DNA from: Anadara kagoshimensis
Lineage: Eukaryota; Mollusca; Bivalvia; Arcoida; Arcidae
DNA length: 64,000 nucleotides
Direction: 5' to 3'
NCBI GenBank assembly: GCA_021292105.1
Contig: CM037869.1
Location: forward strand, 620,001-684,000
Part shown: one piece after another, positions 45,275-58,227 of the stretch
How the letters are laid out: each line of letters opens with the position of its first letter
Numbering within the stretch: the first letter of the stretch is position 1
Position numbers and translations under genes: made by a program
The notes under the pieces: generated by a model
Databases searched by the model: none
Told to the model about the DNA's origin: nothing
The model's input: the letters and a program-made list of their open reading frames with translations, nothing else

Positions 45275-45865
45275 TCATTTGCTAATCACAATCCCAAAGC
45301 AAAGTAAAACTTATGAAGCCGGCTTATAAAGTAAAATACGCGAACTTCCACCAGGAAAGTGAGGCCAGGTGCTCCTGAAGGATAAGTGCATCCCGTTAAG
45401 TAGATACACCCGTCACGTGTGAAATCAAAATTAATAATGAAAGGCAACCTTGTTTTAGATAGTCATGTAATCTTCATTGTTCTATTTCATATAAGTATCT
45501 AAATGTTGCACAGTTAGGGTATGTTACAATGTCTAACCAATGACTACGTTGACAGTTTATTTGAATATTAGGTTACAAGAAATTTTGACCTATTTCATCT
45601 TGATCGAATCACTTGTATTTAAACCACTGCTTTAATGCCCATGACTCAATGGACATTGTAAGGTACAAAAAAATAAGACAAACGCAATAATTGTAGTGTT
45701 TGAGCCCTTAGTTAAACATGAAGTACATACACTTCCAGAGCACCTGACCTCACTTCCTTGGTGGAAGTTTACGTGTTAAACCTAGTTTGACAGTTTTCAA
45801 AATGTTACGTTGCTTTGGGATTGTGAGTTGGTCATGCATGTTATTTTGGTTTATAATTAAAACGT
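45275..45865. mobile_element. Foldback element (family FB), full copy
   Basis: Left arm 45275-45440 is minus-oriented (GCGAACTTCCACCAGGAAAG, CCAGGTGCTCCTGAAGGATA, TACACCCGTCACGTGTG). Right arm 45700-45865 is plus-oriented (CCAGAGCACCTGACCTCACT, TCCTTGGTGGAAGTTTACG, GGGATTGTGAGTTGGTCATG). Its interior differs from that of 9358-9890. Confidence 0.75.
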
Positions 45866-46864
45866 CAGAGTTATTAGCATACTTCAGTGAAATGAAACTG
45901 AATATATTAACACAGTATGAACAAGAGGTTCAATAAATGTCTTTGATATTAATGTTTTGGGTTTTGTCTCCATATTAAATTTCTGTGCAAATCAAAGTGA
46001 TGGTCCTTGGCTAATTTAACTAAAGTGCATGCTATTGCCAGTATTAGTGCCTAAACTACACAAACCCTAATTTTCAAGTAGTGCATTTTAACGCCAGATA
46101 TTAGAAAATCAGAAAAAGTATAATCAGATCTTGTACTTCACAGATTAATTGCATTAATATATTTTTCTTAATTGTTCAATGCATATACAAATGCATTAAC
46201 TTGCTGTATACATCGACAATCTGTAGTATTGTTTACACACTTAAGATGCTGAATGTCAAATTATCCCACTGCATGTCAAATTACCCCACTGCTAATTAAA
46301 TTGATATGTAACCCGCTACACTGCTTAATTATGACCATCGTCTAAGCAGCTTGCATTCAGGGTACCAGTGCCCGATAGAGGGGCATATAGATTGTTTTTA
46401 TGCAAAATCATGTTTGTAATAATATACATAAAACAAATCGAATTGTGAACAAAAACAAATAGTAGAAAAAACAGGATACATTTAGAACAGTAAATCTTCA
46501 GTTTATTCACAATCCCATTGTGCATATATGCATGGATATTGAGTATAGCTACAATCCATGTTAAAAGAAAAGAAAAAACAAATTCGTCTTAATTGCAATG
46601 GGTTTAAGTGCATGTTAATTTCGCATTATTGTCTCAAATACCACTAATGTTATTATGCAATAGAATTATCTAACAGTAAAATAAATGAAAAATAAGCATA
46701 ATTCATTATTTGTACAAAGCAGATAGGATAGTATTATTGTTTTAATTCAATATAGAGATGCACACATGCATGGCTAATTTGTACAAACAATTCTAAACTC
46801 CCTCGGAGAATACTATGGCTATATAACAGAAAGACAATAGCTTATTACTTCCACTTTGTAAATA
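45866..46864. other. Non-coding stretch
   Basis: AT-rich, no gene recognised. Confidence 0.4.
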
Positions 46865-47305
46865 CAGTACAGACCTGTCGAAAGTTTAACACTGAGCTAA
46901 CGAATTAGTACCGAATATTGGCAGATCAGATCATCTAGGAACCTCGTTACTTTTATCTCGACAGCTTTTCGGCATATAGTATCTGTCTGTCGACAGCTTT
47001 ACGGCAGATAGTATCTATCTATCGACAGTTATACGACAGATAGTATCTATCTTTCGACAGCTATACGGCAGATAGTATCTATCTATCGACAGCTTTACGG
47101 CAGATAGTATCTATCTATCGACAGTTATACGGCAGATAGTATCTATCTATCGACAGTTATACGGCAGATAGTATCTATCTATCGACAGATTTACGGCAGA
47201 TAGTATCTATCTTTCGGCAGCTATACAGAACTAGCTATTCCTATCGGCCACCCGGTAGCCGAGCTTCGACCTTTACCTCAAGGTTAAACTTTCGACAGTT
47301 ATTAC
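46865..47305. mobile_element. TIR MITE, CAGTACAG family, copy 5, containing a 32-bp minisatellite
   Basis: The left end CAGTACAGACCTGTCGAAAG is near consensus; the right end (GGTTAAACTTTCGACAG then TTATTACT) is degraded at the tip. About 46960-47230 is a tandem array of TCGACAGCTTTACGGCAGAT then AGTATCTATCTA (32 bp, about eight units). Confidence 0.8.
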
Positions 47306-47463
47306 TTAACAAAGAAGATAGTATTGCATTATCACTAATTGTCTAACCATTTTAATGCAATATGCAACTAAAAAAACCAAACTGCAATCATAAACAATCT
47401 GTATAAATTTTAAGTCTTCCCTTGTGTATTATTTACACTAAACTCAAGATGCAATAAGTCATA

Positions 47464-47655
47464 TTATTCTAGATAGTAATTACACGGACATTGAGTGCAG
47501 CACGGCTCAATCTTGTTATTTCTCAAGACTTTCCTTCCACTACTCGATCTTAAAGTATCTGGACATGCAATCTTGTAATAATTCTTAATAATGTCGGACT
47601 TTTCTGATAAATTAGCTAGAATAAAATAACTCTCATTGGAGATGTCCAATATTTT
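47464..47655 (-). pseudogene. Possible orphan exon of a cysteine-rich receptor ectodomain
   Basis: The minus-strand frame reads ILDISNESYFILANLSEKSD and later IACPDTLRSSSGRKVLRNNK then IEPCCTQCPCNYYLE before a stop. The CP...IxPCCxxCxC pattern resembles an N-terminal segment of bivalve receptor-like proteins in which further cysteines would follow. Here the frame stops instead, so it may be a decayed or truncated exon. Weak call. Confidence 0.25.
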
Positions 47656-48019
47656 ACTAATATACTTGTTATTGGTTTAATCACGGAAGTTTTATAACAC
47701 ATTTTTCTGTTAAACAACTTTATCATACTGAGATATTATTATCAAGTTATGTGGAGCATGCGTATAGATAATGTCATCCAATGATGACTGATAGGCTCAA
47801 GTGAGACTAAGGTACAAGGTTTGTAATAAGGCTTCTTAATCCAGTTTGTGGCATATCCTATTTTTTTTTTTTTTAGTTTTTTTATACAAATTCAAGCCAC
47901 AAAAAAATAACACACAGGCAAAAATAAAACAAAACTGTCCCTTGAGAGCCAAATACCCCCCCCCAAATAAAATAAAATAAAATAAAATAAAATTTAATAA
48001 AAAATAAATCAAATTAATG
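47656..48019. other. Non-coding stretch with (AAAAT)n
   Basis: Poly(T) at about 47862-47873, a C9 run and (AAATA)n at about 47968-48000. No gene. Confidence 0.5.
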
Positions 48020-48375
48020 TTTTTCCCGCGACGTTTGACTTTTCCGATATGACATTGGTTCAAGGTCATGATACAGTTTTTAGACATGTGAAGTTTTATG
48101 ACAGTCGTTCAAATGAACTATGGCCCGGGCACGCTTTTCAAATACAATTCCCGCGACCTTGAACTTTTCGATATGACATTGGTTCAAGGTCATGACACAC
48201 CTTTGGACCATGAAGATTATCTGTGTGAAGTGTTATGCCATTTGTCCAAAACAGCTATGAGATTTGGTCCGGATATGATTTTTAAACATTTAAACCTTGG
48301 TTTAATATCATTTCAAAGTCATGGCACACCTTTGGGCCATAAAGATTATTAATTTGAAGTTTTATGACAGTCACC
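48020..48375 (+). repeat. Tandem copies of the TTCAAGGTCATGACACACC repeat
   Basis: Three diverged units start near 48025, 48150 and 48270, each with CCCGCGAC(C)TTGA, GATATGACATTGGTTCAAGG and TTATGACAG blocks. Two contain the exact 9-mer TCAAGGTCA (48060-48068 and 48184-48192). A single unit is at 10440-10610. Confidence 0.7.
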
Positions 48376-49407
48376 CAGACCAAGGATAGCTGTAGGTAAA
48401 TGTTCAGAAGACAACAGTCTAAACAACACTAGAATATCCACATGACAAGTAGTATTATGGCAGCTAAAACACGTGATTCTGCAAGCCCAATACGAACATA
48501 CTGTCCAACACCACAATATTCTCCACTCAGAACATTTATAATGGTCAAGTAAGCACATAGATATGCATGCTCAATATAATCAAAGTCAAAATGACCAATA
48601 TGAACGCTCTAACTCTCGGAACTGACCAATATTACAATAGTCCACACACTCAGAGCATAATAATGGTCAAATAAGCACATGGATATGAATGCTCAATATC
48701 ATCAAAGCCAAATTTACCTTGTTATTAATATTAATTATCATCACTGACATAGAATCTAATTGTCACTGTCGTGTCTTATCTCCACAAATCAAGTCTACAG
48801 AATTCTGTTTAATCAAAGTTCTATGCCCGGTCATTGTGTTACCTTGACAACATAATAAACAGTCTTGGAACCTGTCAATCACGTGACCTTAACTGACTGA
48901 TACATGTCGAAGTAAGGTTCTTAATGGAACAGGTCAGGCATAATTGGTCAAATTTGGAGATGTAATCTGATTTATTTGTACAATTGCTGACAGCTACATT
49001 AAGACTAGTTTTGTGATGCAGAAAACTACATGTGTGTGCATATAATTTACATTGTGTGTGTACGTGTGCTGAATGACAGAAACTTCAATAACATGATGGA
49101 GTAGACGGGCTAGACTTTATCGACGTGAACAGAGAAATTACAAACATCGAGTGGACGGGCTAGACTTTATCGACGTGAACAGAGAATTACAAACTAATTC
49201 GGCGCTTAATTCTATGTCTTGTTTTCCTTTCTTATCATATATAAGTTAAAACAAATTTAGTAATGAACTCATGTAACTTTTCGTTTGTTTCTGTTTTAAA
49301 AGTTGGTTTATTTCAATGATAACCTTTATTTATGCCCACAAAAACAGTTTCGTTTTGTCACAAAATATTTTCCTTTCCGTTTATAATAAACAACAAATGA
49401 TAGACGA
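48376..49407. other. Non-coding stretch with a short tandem duplication
   Basis: CGAGTGGACGGGCTAGACTT is duplicated at about 49101 and 49149 (48-bp period). Two similar blocks at about 48530-48590 and 48640-48700 (CACATAGATATGCATGCTCA) suggest another duplication. No gene. Confidence 0.5.
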
Positions 49408-51953
49408 ATATGTTTAACGACTATAATGTAATATGTGGCGTACCACGACAACATTATGTCTATGTACTTTAGACATATGTTTAACGACTATAATACAATA
49501 TGTGGCGTACCACGACAACATTATGTCTATGTACTTTAGACATATGTTTAACGACTATAATACAATATGTGGCGTACCACGACAACATTATGTCTATGTA
49601 CTTTAGATATATGTTTAACGACTATAATACAATATGTGGCGTACCACGACAACATTATGTCTATGTACTTTAGATATATGTTTAACGACTATAATACAAT
49701 ATGTGGCGTACCACGACAACATTATGTCTATGTACTTTAGATATATGTTTAACGACTATAATGTAATATGTGGCGTACCACGACAACATTATGTCTATGT
49801 ACTTTAGATATATGTTTAACGACTATAATGTAATATATGGCGTACCACGACAACATTATGTCTATGTACTTTAGATATATGTTTAACGACTATAATACAA
49901 TATGTGGCGTACCACGACAACATTATGTCTATGTACTTTAGATATATGTTTAACGACTATAATGTAATATGTGGCGTACCACGACAACATTATGTCTATG
50001 TACTTTAGATATATGTTTAACGACTATAATGTAATATGTGGCGTACCACGACAACATTATGTCTATGTACTTTAGATATAGTGTTTAACGAGTATAATGT
50101 AATATGTGGCGTACCACGACAACATTATGTCTATGTACTTTAGATATATGTTTAACAACTATAATGTAATATGTGGCGTACCACGACAACATTATGTCTA
50201 TGTACTTTAGACATATGTTTAACAACTATAATGTAATATGTGGCGTACCACGACAACATTATGTCTATGTACTTTAGACATATGTTTAACGACTATAATG
50301 TAATATGTGGCGTACCACGACAACATTATGTCTATGTACTTTAGACATATGTTTAACGACTATAATGTAATATGTGGCGTACCACGACAACATTATGTCT
50401 ATGTACTTTAGATATATGTTTAACGACTATAATGTAATATGTGGCGTACCACGACAACATTATGTCTATGTACTTTAGATATATGTTTAACAACTATAAT
50501 GTAATATGTGGCGTACCACGACAACATTATGTCTATGTACTTTAGACATATGTTTAACAACTATAATGTAATATGTGGCGTACCACGACAACATTATGTC
50601 TATGTACTTTAGACATATGTTTAACGACTATAATGTAATATGTGGCGTACCACGACAACATTATGTCTATGTACTTTAGACATATGTTTAACGACTATAA
50701 TGTAATATGTGGCGTACCACGACAACATTATGTCTATGTACTTTAGATATATGTTTAACGACTATAATGTAATATGTGGCGTACCACGACAACATTATGT
50801 CTATGTACTTTAGATATATGTTTAACAACTATAATGTAATATGTGGCGTACCACGACAACATTATATGTATGTAGTTTAGACATATATTTAACGACTATA
50901 ATACAATATGTGGCGTACTACGACAACATTATATCTATGTAGTTTAGACATATATTTAACGACTATAATACAATATGTGGCGTACCACGACAACATTATA
51001 TCTATGTACTTTAGACATATGTTTAACGACTATAATACAATATGTGGCGTACCACGACAACATTATATCTATATACTTTAGACATATGTTTAACGACTAT
51101 AATACAATATGTGGCGTACCACGACAACATTATATCTATATACTTTAGACATATGTTTAACGACTATAATACAATATGTGGCGTACCACGACAACATTAT
51201 ATCTATGTACTTTAGATATATATTTAACGACTATAATACAATATGTGGCGTACCACGACAACATTATGTCTATGTACTTTAGACATATGTTTAACGACTA
51301 TAATACAATATGTGGCGTACCACGACAACATTATGTCTATGTACTTTAGACATATGTTTAACGACTATAATACAATATGTGGCGTACCACGACAACATTA
51401 TGTCTATGTACTTTAGACATATGTTTAACGACTATAATACAATATGTGGCGTACCACGACAACATTATGTCTATGTACTTTAGATATATGTTTAACGACT
51501 ATAATACAATATGTGGCGTACCACGACAACATTATGTCTATGTACTTTAGATATATGTTTAACGAGTATAATGTAATATGTGGCGTACCACGACAACATT
51601 ATGTCTATGTACTTTAGATATATGTTTAACGACTATAATGTAATATGTGGCGTACCACGACAACATTATGTCTATGTACTTTAGATATATGTTTAACGAC
51701 TATAATACAATATGTGGCGTACCACGACAACATTATGTCTATGTACTTTAGATATATGTTTAACGACTATAATGTAATATGTGGCGTACCACGACAACAT
51801 TATGTCTATGTACTTTAGACATATGTTTAACGAGTATAATGTAATATGTGGCGTACCACGACAACATTATGTCTATGTACTTTAGATATATGTTTAACGA
51901 CTATAATGTAATATGTGGCGTACCACGACAACATTATGTCTATGTACTTTAGA
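49408..51953. repeat. 67-bp satellite, about 38 copies
   Basis: The unit is 67 bp: ATATGTTTAACGACTATAAT, GTAATATGTGGCGTACCACG, ACAACATTATGTCTATGTAC, TTTAGAC. Variant bases (ACAATATG/GTAATATG, TTTAGAC/TTTAGAT, AACAAC/AACGAC) appear in blocks, indicating segmental amplification: units 50140-50470 and 50480-50810 repeat the same variant order. GTGGCGTACCAC is a small palindrome in every unit. No coding potential. Confidence 0.95.
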
Positions 51954-54379
51954 TTGTTTTCTCGGTAAAATTTAAATTATGCATACAGAGAAACTTATTT
52001 GCACATCACTGCAGTATAATATGTTACACGTAACTTTATTAAAAGTTCAGTTCCTGTTTGCCTTATTTAGCGTTTGCCCACAATGTTGTATGAAGTGTGT
52101 ATAAGTAAACTATACTATTTGAACATACCCGGCATGGTCTTGTGGTACCTTAACAAGGGTGTAGACAGGAACCAATTATAACCGTGGCAAAATTCAAATA
52201 AGCGCCAAAGTCGCTTTAAATCTATCTTGGTTAATTGTTAATTTGCAAAATAGACCAAGTCATGTACTTCATTAGGTGGGGATAACCGATTGGTACTGTT
52301 TCTGGATTCAACAGGATTGAAGCTAAGTTTCTACTAGATCATGGATAAACACCTTGATGAGTGTGTTCAAAATACATGTTATTGTAAACTATTAGTTTTA
52401 TAGTTTTTTTATAAATTCGTCTTTTCCTTCTAGCAGTTTATTGTAGTACATAGAGCAGAGTAAGCGCAGATGTTTTATGATTTTTATTTAATTAAAACAT
52501 TTAAAACAACACTTTAACGTCCTGCCATGATGCTTTAAGGCTTGTTTGGAAAAAGCAGCACATGTACATGTGAACACGCACACAATTAGAACAGTCTCAC
52601 GTTTGCTATTCATATGAGATAACCTCTGATTATAGTATATAACGTGATCAAAATAAATAAATTATTGCAAATGTACGAAATAATGTTTCACAATTTCAAA
52701 AAAAACTTTTTTATATGTCACCTTAAGGCCTCCGTACTGATACTTATATTGTTGCTATCTTATCTATTTTATTATTTTTAATTTTAACACAAAATGTATG
52801 TATTTAAAAATCGCCAATGAGTTTACTATGGGTTTACTTGGTCTGCAAATACGGTGCTTTAAAATGCTGAATTGCAAAACTTACAACAGCGATATAAACC
52901 TATTGAACTTTGTGTTTAGTTGACTTTGATTGGTATAGACATATTTAGAAACAACAAACTTGTTATGTGACGGCTGATCAGTTCTTGTTCATCTGAGGTA
53001 ATCAGACTGACAGACAGATCAAGATAATTGAGTTTGTTACAAAGTTTTCTTCATGTTTAAATTTAATTAAGAGTCGAGAATAATTTAGCACGCATTGGTA
53101 TTGGGACAATTTATGTTACAAATTTAATATTTGTTATATCACGTATTTCGTAACCAAACATTTTAATCAATTTTAAATACAATATTGAAGTATTGTTATC
53201 AGTGAAGATCTCTTGCCTTCAATCAATATTGAACACTGAATCTATCATCATATAGTATTAGAAACATCCGGAAAATACCAGTCTTTCCTTTTTACTTCCC
53301 ACTTACTAAATAGTATTGTTGTAGGCTTTTTGGCGCTGCAAATGTTATAAAGATTTCGAAACGTAGTGGGAGATTTATTTTTACTTGCCATATTCTTATC
53401 CTTCTTTCCTCAAAAATTGTTTCACCAAATTATTTCTCCAAGTTGGCATAACTTTTGTGTGAACATACATCTATTGCCAATAATTAAGATGCACTCTGAT
53501 TGGACTATGTTAGACATGGTTGGATCATATTCAACCAATCAGAACTTTTTTCAAAAAACCACGAGGACGCAACCAAACACAACTTAAAATGGAATAATTA
53601 ACATAGATATTGTAATGTTTTGGACTCTAAATATCAATTTTCAATTGAGGAAAGACTTGGCATCTTTATGCGTTTTACCATATGAATTGCGTCATTTCAC
53701 AAGAGAATTTTGGCTGACATTTAAAACTGTTCAGTAAAGCTCATTGCATAACAACAAAAGCATTTATATGCAGGATTCGCCAATTTAATTTAGTGATTGA
53801 TGTAAGTTTATATTGATTTTGACGGAATTAAAATTTTATCTGCAACAAAACACTTGTCTCGAGCTTACAAATTAGAAAATTATTTTCATGGGTCGTTCAT
53901 AATATTGGAGAAATGAGAAAAGAGAATGAAAAAAGTAATTAAACCACTTACAAAAATAGGGGCATTACGACATTTAAATGAAGTTAATTTTAGGTGACAA
54001 TATGTTTTCATTAATTAAAAAATTTAAAGAGTTCAAGAGATAGTAGCAAAGTTTCATATCTGAAAGGGAGTGTCTATTTCCATTGATAAAGAAAATTAAT
54101 TATGAAGTTGTTAGTTAACTAAATATTCTTTTCAAGAACAAAATATTGAATTTGGTACCAATATTTCAGGTAAGAGCCTTTTACTCTAAATTTATAGAGA
54201 CAATTCCGATACAGATCACTTACTGGTATAACGTACAGCTCGCTATGTATCATACGAGAATGAACATTCTTGACCAGAAAATCGCCAAATAGTTTGGTCA
54301 GATGGGTGAGAACAGAATACAGAAAATCTAGTTTAGCCAAATAGTTGGATAGAAAATTGCTAAGATAGTTCAGACCGTT

Positions 54380-54380
<1 letters not shown>
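51954..54380. other. Non-coding stretch
   Basis: About 2.4 kb, AT-rich, with no gene or known repeat family seen. Confidence 0.45.

Positions 54381-54420
<40 letters not shown>
54381..54420 (+). repeat. Poly(A) run of 40
   Basis: Uninterrupted A40. It could be the tail of a retroposed sequence, but no retrocopy is recognisable upstream. Confidence 0.9.
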
Positions 54421-54421
<1 letters not shown>

Positions 54422-54868
54422 ATGTGTAATCCATAAGGTTATGTGGTATTTCGATGCTTTGGAAAAAAATATAAAAAATATTTTTGGGTCCTTTTCATTT
54501 ACAAAATGTTTGTATTGTTACATTGTACTTAGTATATTTAGTATATACACATATACAACATGTGCCAAACATCAACATAGTATGTTACTTCAAAGCATGT
54601 GTGATAATAAAATCAGAAAGTTCGTCCCTGATGCGGTATAGAAGCAGGGAGCTATTAAGTGTACATTGTGGACATGCTGTCTTATAATCTGATGAATACA
54701 TTAAGTATTATCCTCAGGACAGTTATCAACATTGATTTTCAAGTACAATGTTTGATTTATTATGTGTTACATACTTCAGAATTGACTATCTATGATATTT
54801 TAATTCGGTGTAATTTACTGTACTCTAAACGTCCTTGTTTATTGATCAGCCATTGATCTACACCGATA

Positions 54869-55072
54869 CAGTACAGAACTGCCGAACGTTTAACATTCAG
54901 ATAACGAATTAGTGTCAAATCGACAGTTCATCTTAGTCCATCGTTTGCTCGACAAGTTTCTGGAGCTGCTATCTATCTCTTGGTAGCATTTCAGCAACTT
55001 GCTAAACAAACCTCGGTTATTAGGCACAATAACTCGTTTGGTAAGTGTTAAACATTCGACATGTCTGTACTG
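54869..55072. mobile_element. TIR MITE, CAGTACAG family, copy 6 (compact)
   Basis: The left end CAGTACAGAACTGCCGAACG and right end GACATGTCTGTACTG are flanked by TA at 54867-54868 and 55073-55074. At 204 bp it is the shortest complete copy. Confidence 0.85.
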
Positions 55073-55871
55073 TATAGCAAGGAATACTAAATTAACGATG
55101 GGGTAGGGGTAATTGGTGATGAATACTTTGGCGAAAATCCCTCTCCCGAGATGGCTGGTCTTTGAACTTAAGAAATATTTCGTTAGCAACATTTCTAAAA
55201 GATTCTTACAATTATAATTAATTATTACGTGAACAACACAGTTTTTTATCCGATCCAAAGATATAAAAATAATGAAAAATAACATTGGCTGTTCTCAGTC
55301 ACTTGAGAATCAAGAACAAAATGTTGACCTTCAATCTTTCTTCGTTTCAATAGAGACAATACATATTGTACTTTTATTCAAATTAGGTAATTGTGTATTG
55401 ACCAATCATCTTCATTTACAAGGCAACATCAAACATATTGGGAATCCATTTAAATGTAAGTATGGAAACACCATATCTAAAAGCAGACCTTTCTGTGCCT
55501 TATTACAAAGACTATATATAGAAGACACATGATTGATGTAATATATCTTTGTATTAAAAGTAGTACGGGTCATACAACTGTAGATTCTAAATGTCCTTTT
55601 TCACATATTCACAAAATTGCGACAAAACATTTACCCTAACCATATACAAAACATTAACTGACAATACTTCTCAACGAACACAAACATTTTGCACTGATAA
55701 TGCACTTTAAAGTATAAAATGTCTTATTGGTATGTTCAATGCGTGTAAAATTGGTAAAAATGATAAGGTTCCTACAAATTTAATTATAAATCATCCAATA
55801 TCAATTCGTCTTTATGACAGGTGCCCGATCAAAATCAGTAGTTTTATAATTAGTTTTACATGATGTGCTTA
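55073..55871. other. Non-coding stretch
   Basis: No gene recognised. Confidence 0.4.
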
Positions 55872-56598
55872 CCCTTCCTGATCAGACCTCACTGCCCTTC
55901 CTGACCAGACCTCACTACCCTTCCTGACCAGACCTCACTCCCCTTCCTGACCAGACCTCACTGCCCTTCCTGACCAGACCTCACTGCCCTTCCTGACCAG
56001 ACCTCACTGCCCTTCCTGACCAGACCTCACTGCCCTTCCTGACCAGACCTCACTCCCCTTCCTGACCAGACCTCACTGCTCTTCCTGACCAGACCTTACT
56101 CTCCTTCCTGACCAGACCTCACTCCCCTTCCTGACCAGACCTCACTCCCCTTCCTGGCCAGACCTCACTGCCCTTCCTGACCAGACCTTACCCCCTTCCT
56201 GACCAGACCTCACTCCCCTTCCTGACCAGATCTAGACCTCACTGCCCTTCCTGACCAGACCTCACTCCCCTTCCTGACCAGACCTCATTGCCCTTCCTGA
56301 CCAGACCTCACTCCCCTTCCTGACCAGACCTCACTCCCCTTCCTGACCAGACCTCACTGCCCTTCCTGACCAGATCTAGACCTCACTGCCCTTCCTGACC
56401 AGACCTCACTCCCCTTCCTGACCAGACCTCATTGCCCTTCCTGACCAGACCTCACTCCCCTTCCTGACCAGACCTCACTCCCCTTCCTGACCAGACCTCA
56501 CTCCCCTTCCTGACCAGACCTCACTCCCCTTCCTGACCAGACCTTACTCCCCTTCCTGACCAGACCTTACTCCCCTTCCTGACCAGACCTCACTCCCC
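55872..56598. repeat. 24-bp minisatellite, about 30 copies
   Basis: The unit CTTCCTGACCAGACCTCACT plus CCCC or GCCC is 24 bp. A few units carry an extra GATCTA. The array begins after GTGCTTACCCTTCCTGATCA and ends in CCCCGGTGAACGTTCACG, so it lies exactly where an FB right arm has its CTCACTTCCC block. Confidence 0.95.
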
Positions 56599-56800
56599 GG
56601 TGAACGTTCACGTATTTAACTTGCTACCTTACAATGTTTTTACTTTGATTTTAAGATTTTTATTTGCACACTCTTACTGTTCCTGAGCACCAGTTCTTAC
56701 TACCCTGGTGGAAGTGATTAGCTTAATTTGTCAACCTTAAAGTTTTCACTTCTGCTATTTTGATTGTGATTTGGACATGGATTGACATGGTCGTTATTGG
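56599..56800 (+). mobile_element. Family FB right arms after the minisatellite
   Basis: Two successive FB-like right-arm pieces: TGAACGTTCACGTATTTAAC, then CCTGAGCACCAGTTCTTACT, CCCTGGTGGAAGTG and GATTTGGACATGGATTGACA. Confidence 0.7.
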
Positions 56801-57714
56801 TTTTTTGTAATTCAATGTTTTATCTTGTACATGTATACACATTCTTTTTTATTTGTACTTGATTTTCAGTCCGTATATTTCATGTTTACTTTTGCGTTGT
56901 TGTTTATGCAGTTGTAAATATTGGTTATTTATGTAATGTGCAATAGTTTTAAATGCCTAATTGATGATGTCGAATTTGTCTATTATATTAATATTATGTA
57001 TGATTTATTTGTTATTTCCCGTAATTGTGTAGTTCTTACTCTGTTTGTCCGCCAATAAAGATGAACAAACGGTTTTTTTTTGTAATTGAATGTTTAATCT
57101 TGTATAAGCATTCTTGTTCGCTTTGGTTATTTTAAGCGTGTGTTTATTCAACTACAGGATCCTTATTTATCAATGTTTAACCTTAGCAGAAAAGTTAAAA
57201 AAAAATTGTTTTCAATGTTTACAAATAAAATTAAAAAAACAATTGTTCCTACTTGATAGATTTTGGTTTACAAATTACACTTCAGACAATACAAATATTC
57301 TTTGTTTAAACATTCCTTACGTCATTGCTGATTTATACACAACAAATTCATTCTGAGTTAACCATTGCTGTTTTGTACATGTTGCAGGCAATACCACTTA
57401 GTTCTAGAGTAGTAATTGTAGGGACACGACCTGAATTAGTCTGTTTGTAGACGATAATAAAACACAAATTGATTTTCACAAAATATTTATCCAGAATTTA
57501 GCGCGGAGATATTCATCTCTTTTGTAGCTGGTATTTAAGGCGTCAGACTTGACGTCGAAGCAGTTTTCGTTTTGTTGTCAGATTCCGTCTACTCTGTAAA
57601 TAAACATACTGGATACATGTCATTTGTAATATAAATCTTAATGTTCGATGTCAATTCTTGGATATGATATCACTAACTCAGTAAGAAATAATTGTGTATT
57701 ATTGTCAGAAATTT
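56801..57714. other. Non-coding stretch
   Basis: No gene recognised. Confidence 0.4.
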
Positions 57715-57765
57715 ACTATTGTCTAAATTTGCTGGTAGTTAAAATTTGAAAATCCTCAAAAAAAA

Positions 57766-57796
<31 letters not shown>

Positions 57797-57990
57797 TAAG
57801 GTTTGCTCCCTCATGCAAGATTTTTTCTTAGTTAAATTAGGTAAAATATTTTTTGTCCTTTTTTGTTATCTTTTTAACATCTTTGTAAAAACATTGGTGT
57901 CACAATTTTGATCCAAGCACTACTGATGGGGAATTATATTCCGAAACGGCCGTCTAGTGCTGTAAAATTAAAACTGGTATATTATGTAAT
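57715..57990 (+). repeat. Hammerhead-containing repeat, copy 1
   Basis: Roughly 250 bp upstream of the hammerhead matches the copy ending near 60180 (AAATTTGCTG, then the CTCCCTCATGCA and TTTGTCC blocks). An A-rich microsatellite has expanded at about 57757-57798. Confidence 0.65.
57916..57961 (+). ncRNA. Hammerhead ribozyme-like motif, A9 mutated
   Basis: Stem I AGCACTA/TAGTGCT (57916-57922/57955-57961), core CTGATGG in place of CTGATGA, stem II GGAAT/ATTCC with a TAT loop, GAAA at 57943-57946, then C-GGCC-G and the cleavage triplet GTC (57952-57954). Core position A9 is G, which should strongly reduce cleavage. Confidence 0.7.
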
Positions 57991-58140
57991 ATGCATATAT
58001 GTGAACGTGAACAGAATCACTATCAAGTCACAAATTTTGATTTCTTTTTTAAATTTAACTCAATTCTTTAATTTCTTTTTAAATGATACAAGCAATTTGA
58101 AATATTACAAATGCATCCAGACTCCTACAATTTTGGCCAA

Positions 58141-58186
58141 AGCACTAATGATGAAGAATTGGATTCCGAAATGTCGGTCTAGTGCT
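58141..58186 (+). ncRNA. Hammerhead ribozyme-like motif, C3 mutated
   Basis: The stem I arms AGCACTA/TAGTGCT are intact; the core reads ATGATGA in place of CTGATGA. Stem II GAAT/ATTC has a TGG loop; GAAA and a GTC triplet are present. Probably inactive because C3 is lost. The following GCTGCAACATTAAAGCAGG matches the downstream sequence of the other copies. Confidence 0.65.
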
Positions 58187-58227
58187 GCAACATTAAAGCA
58201 GGTTTAGTATTAATTACAACTTTTAAT

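Noticed and set aside
49408..51953. CRISPR-like array
   Set aside because: Units are adjacent with no unique spacers, the genome is eukaryotic, and there are no cas genes.
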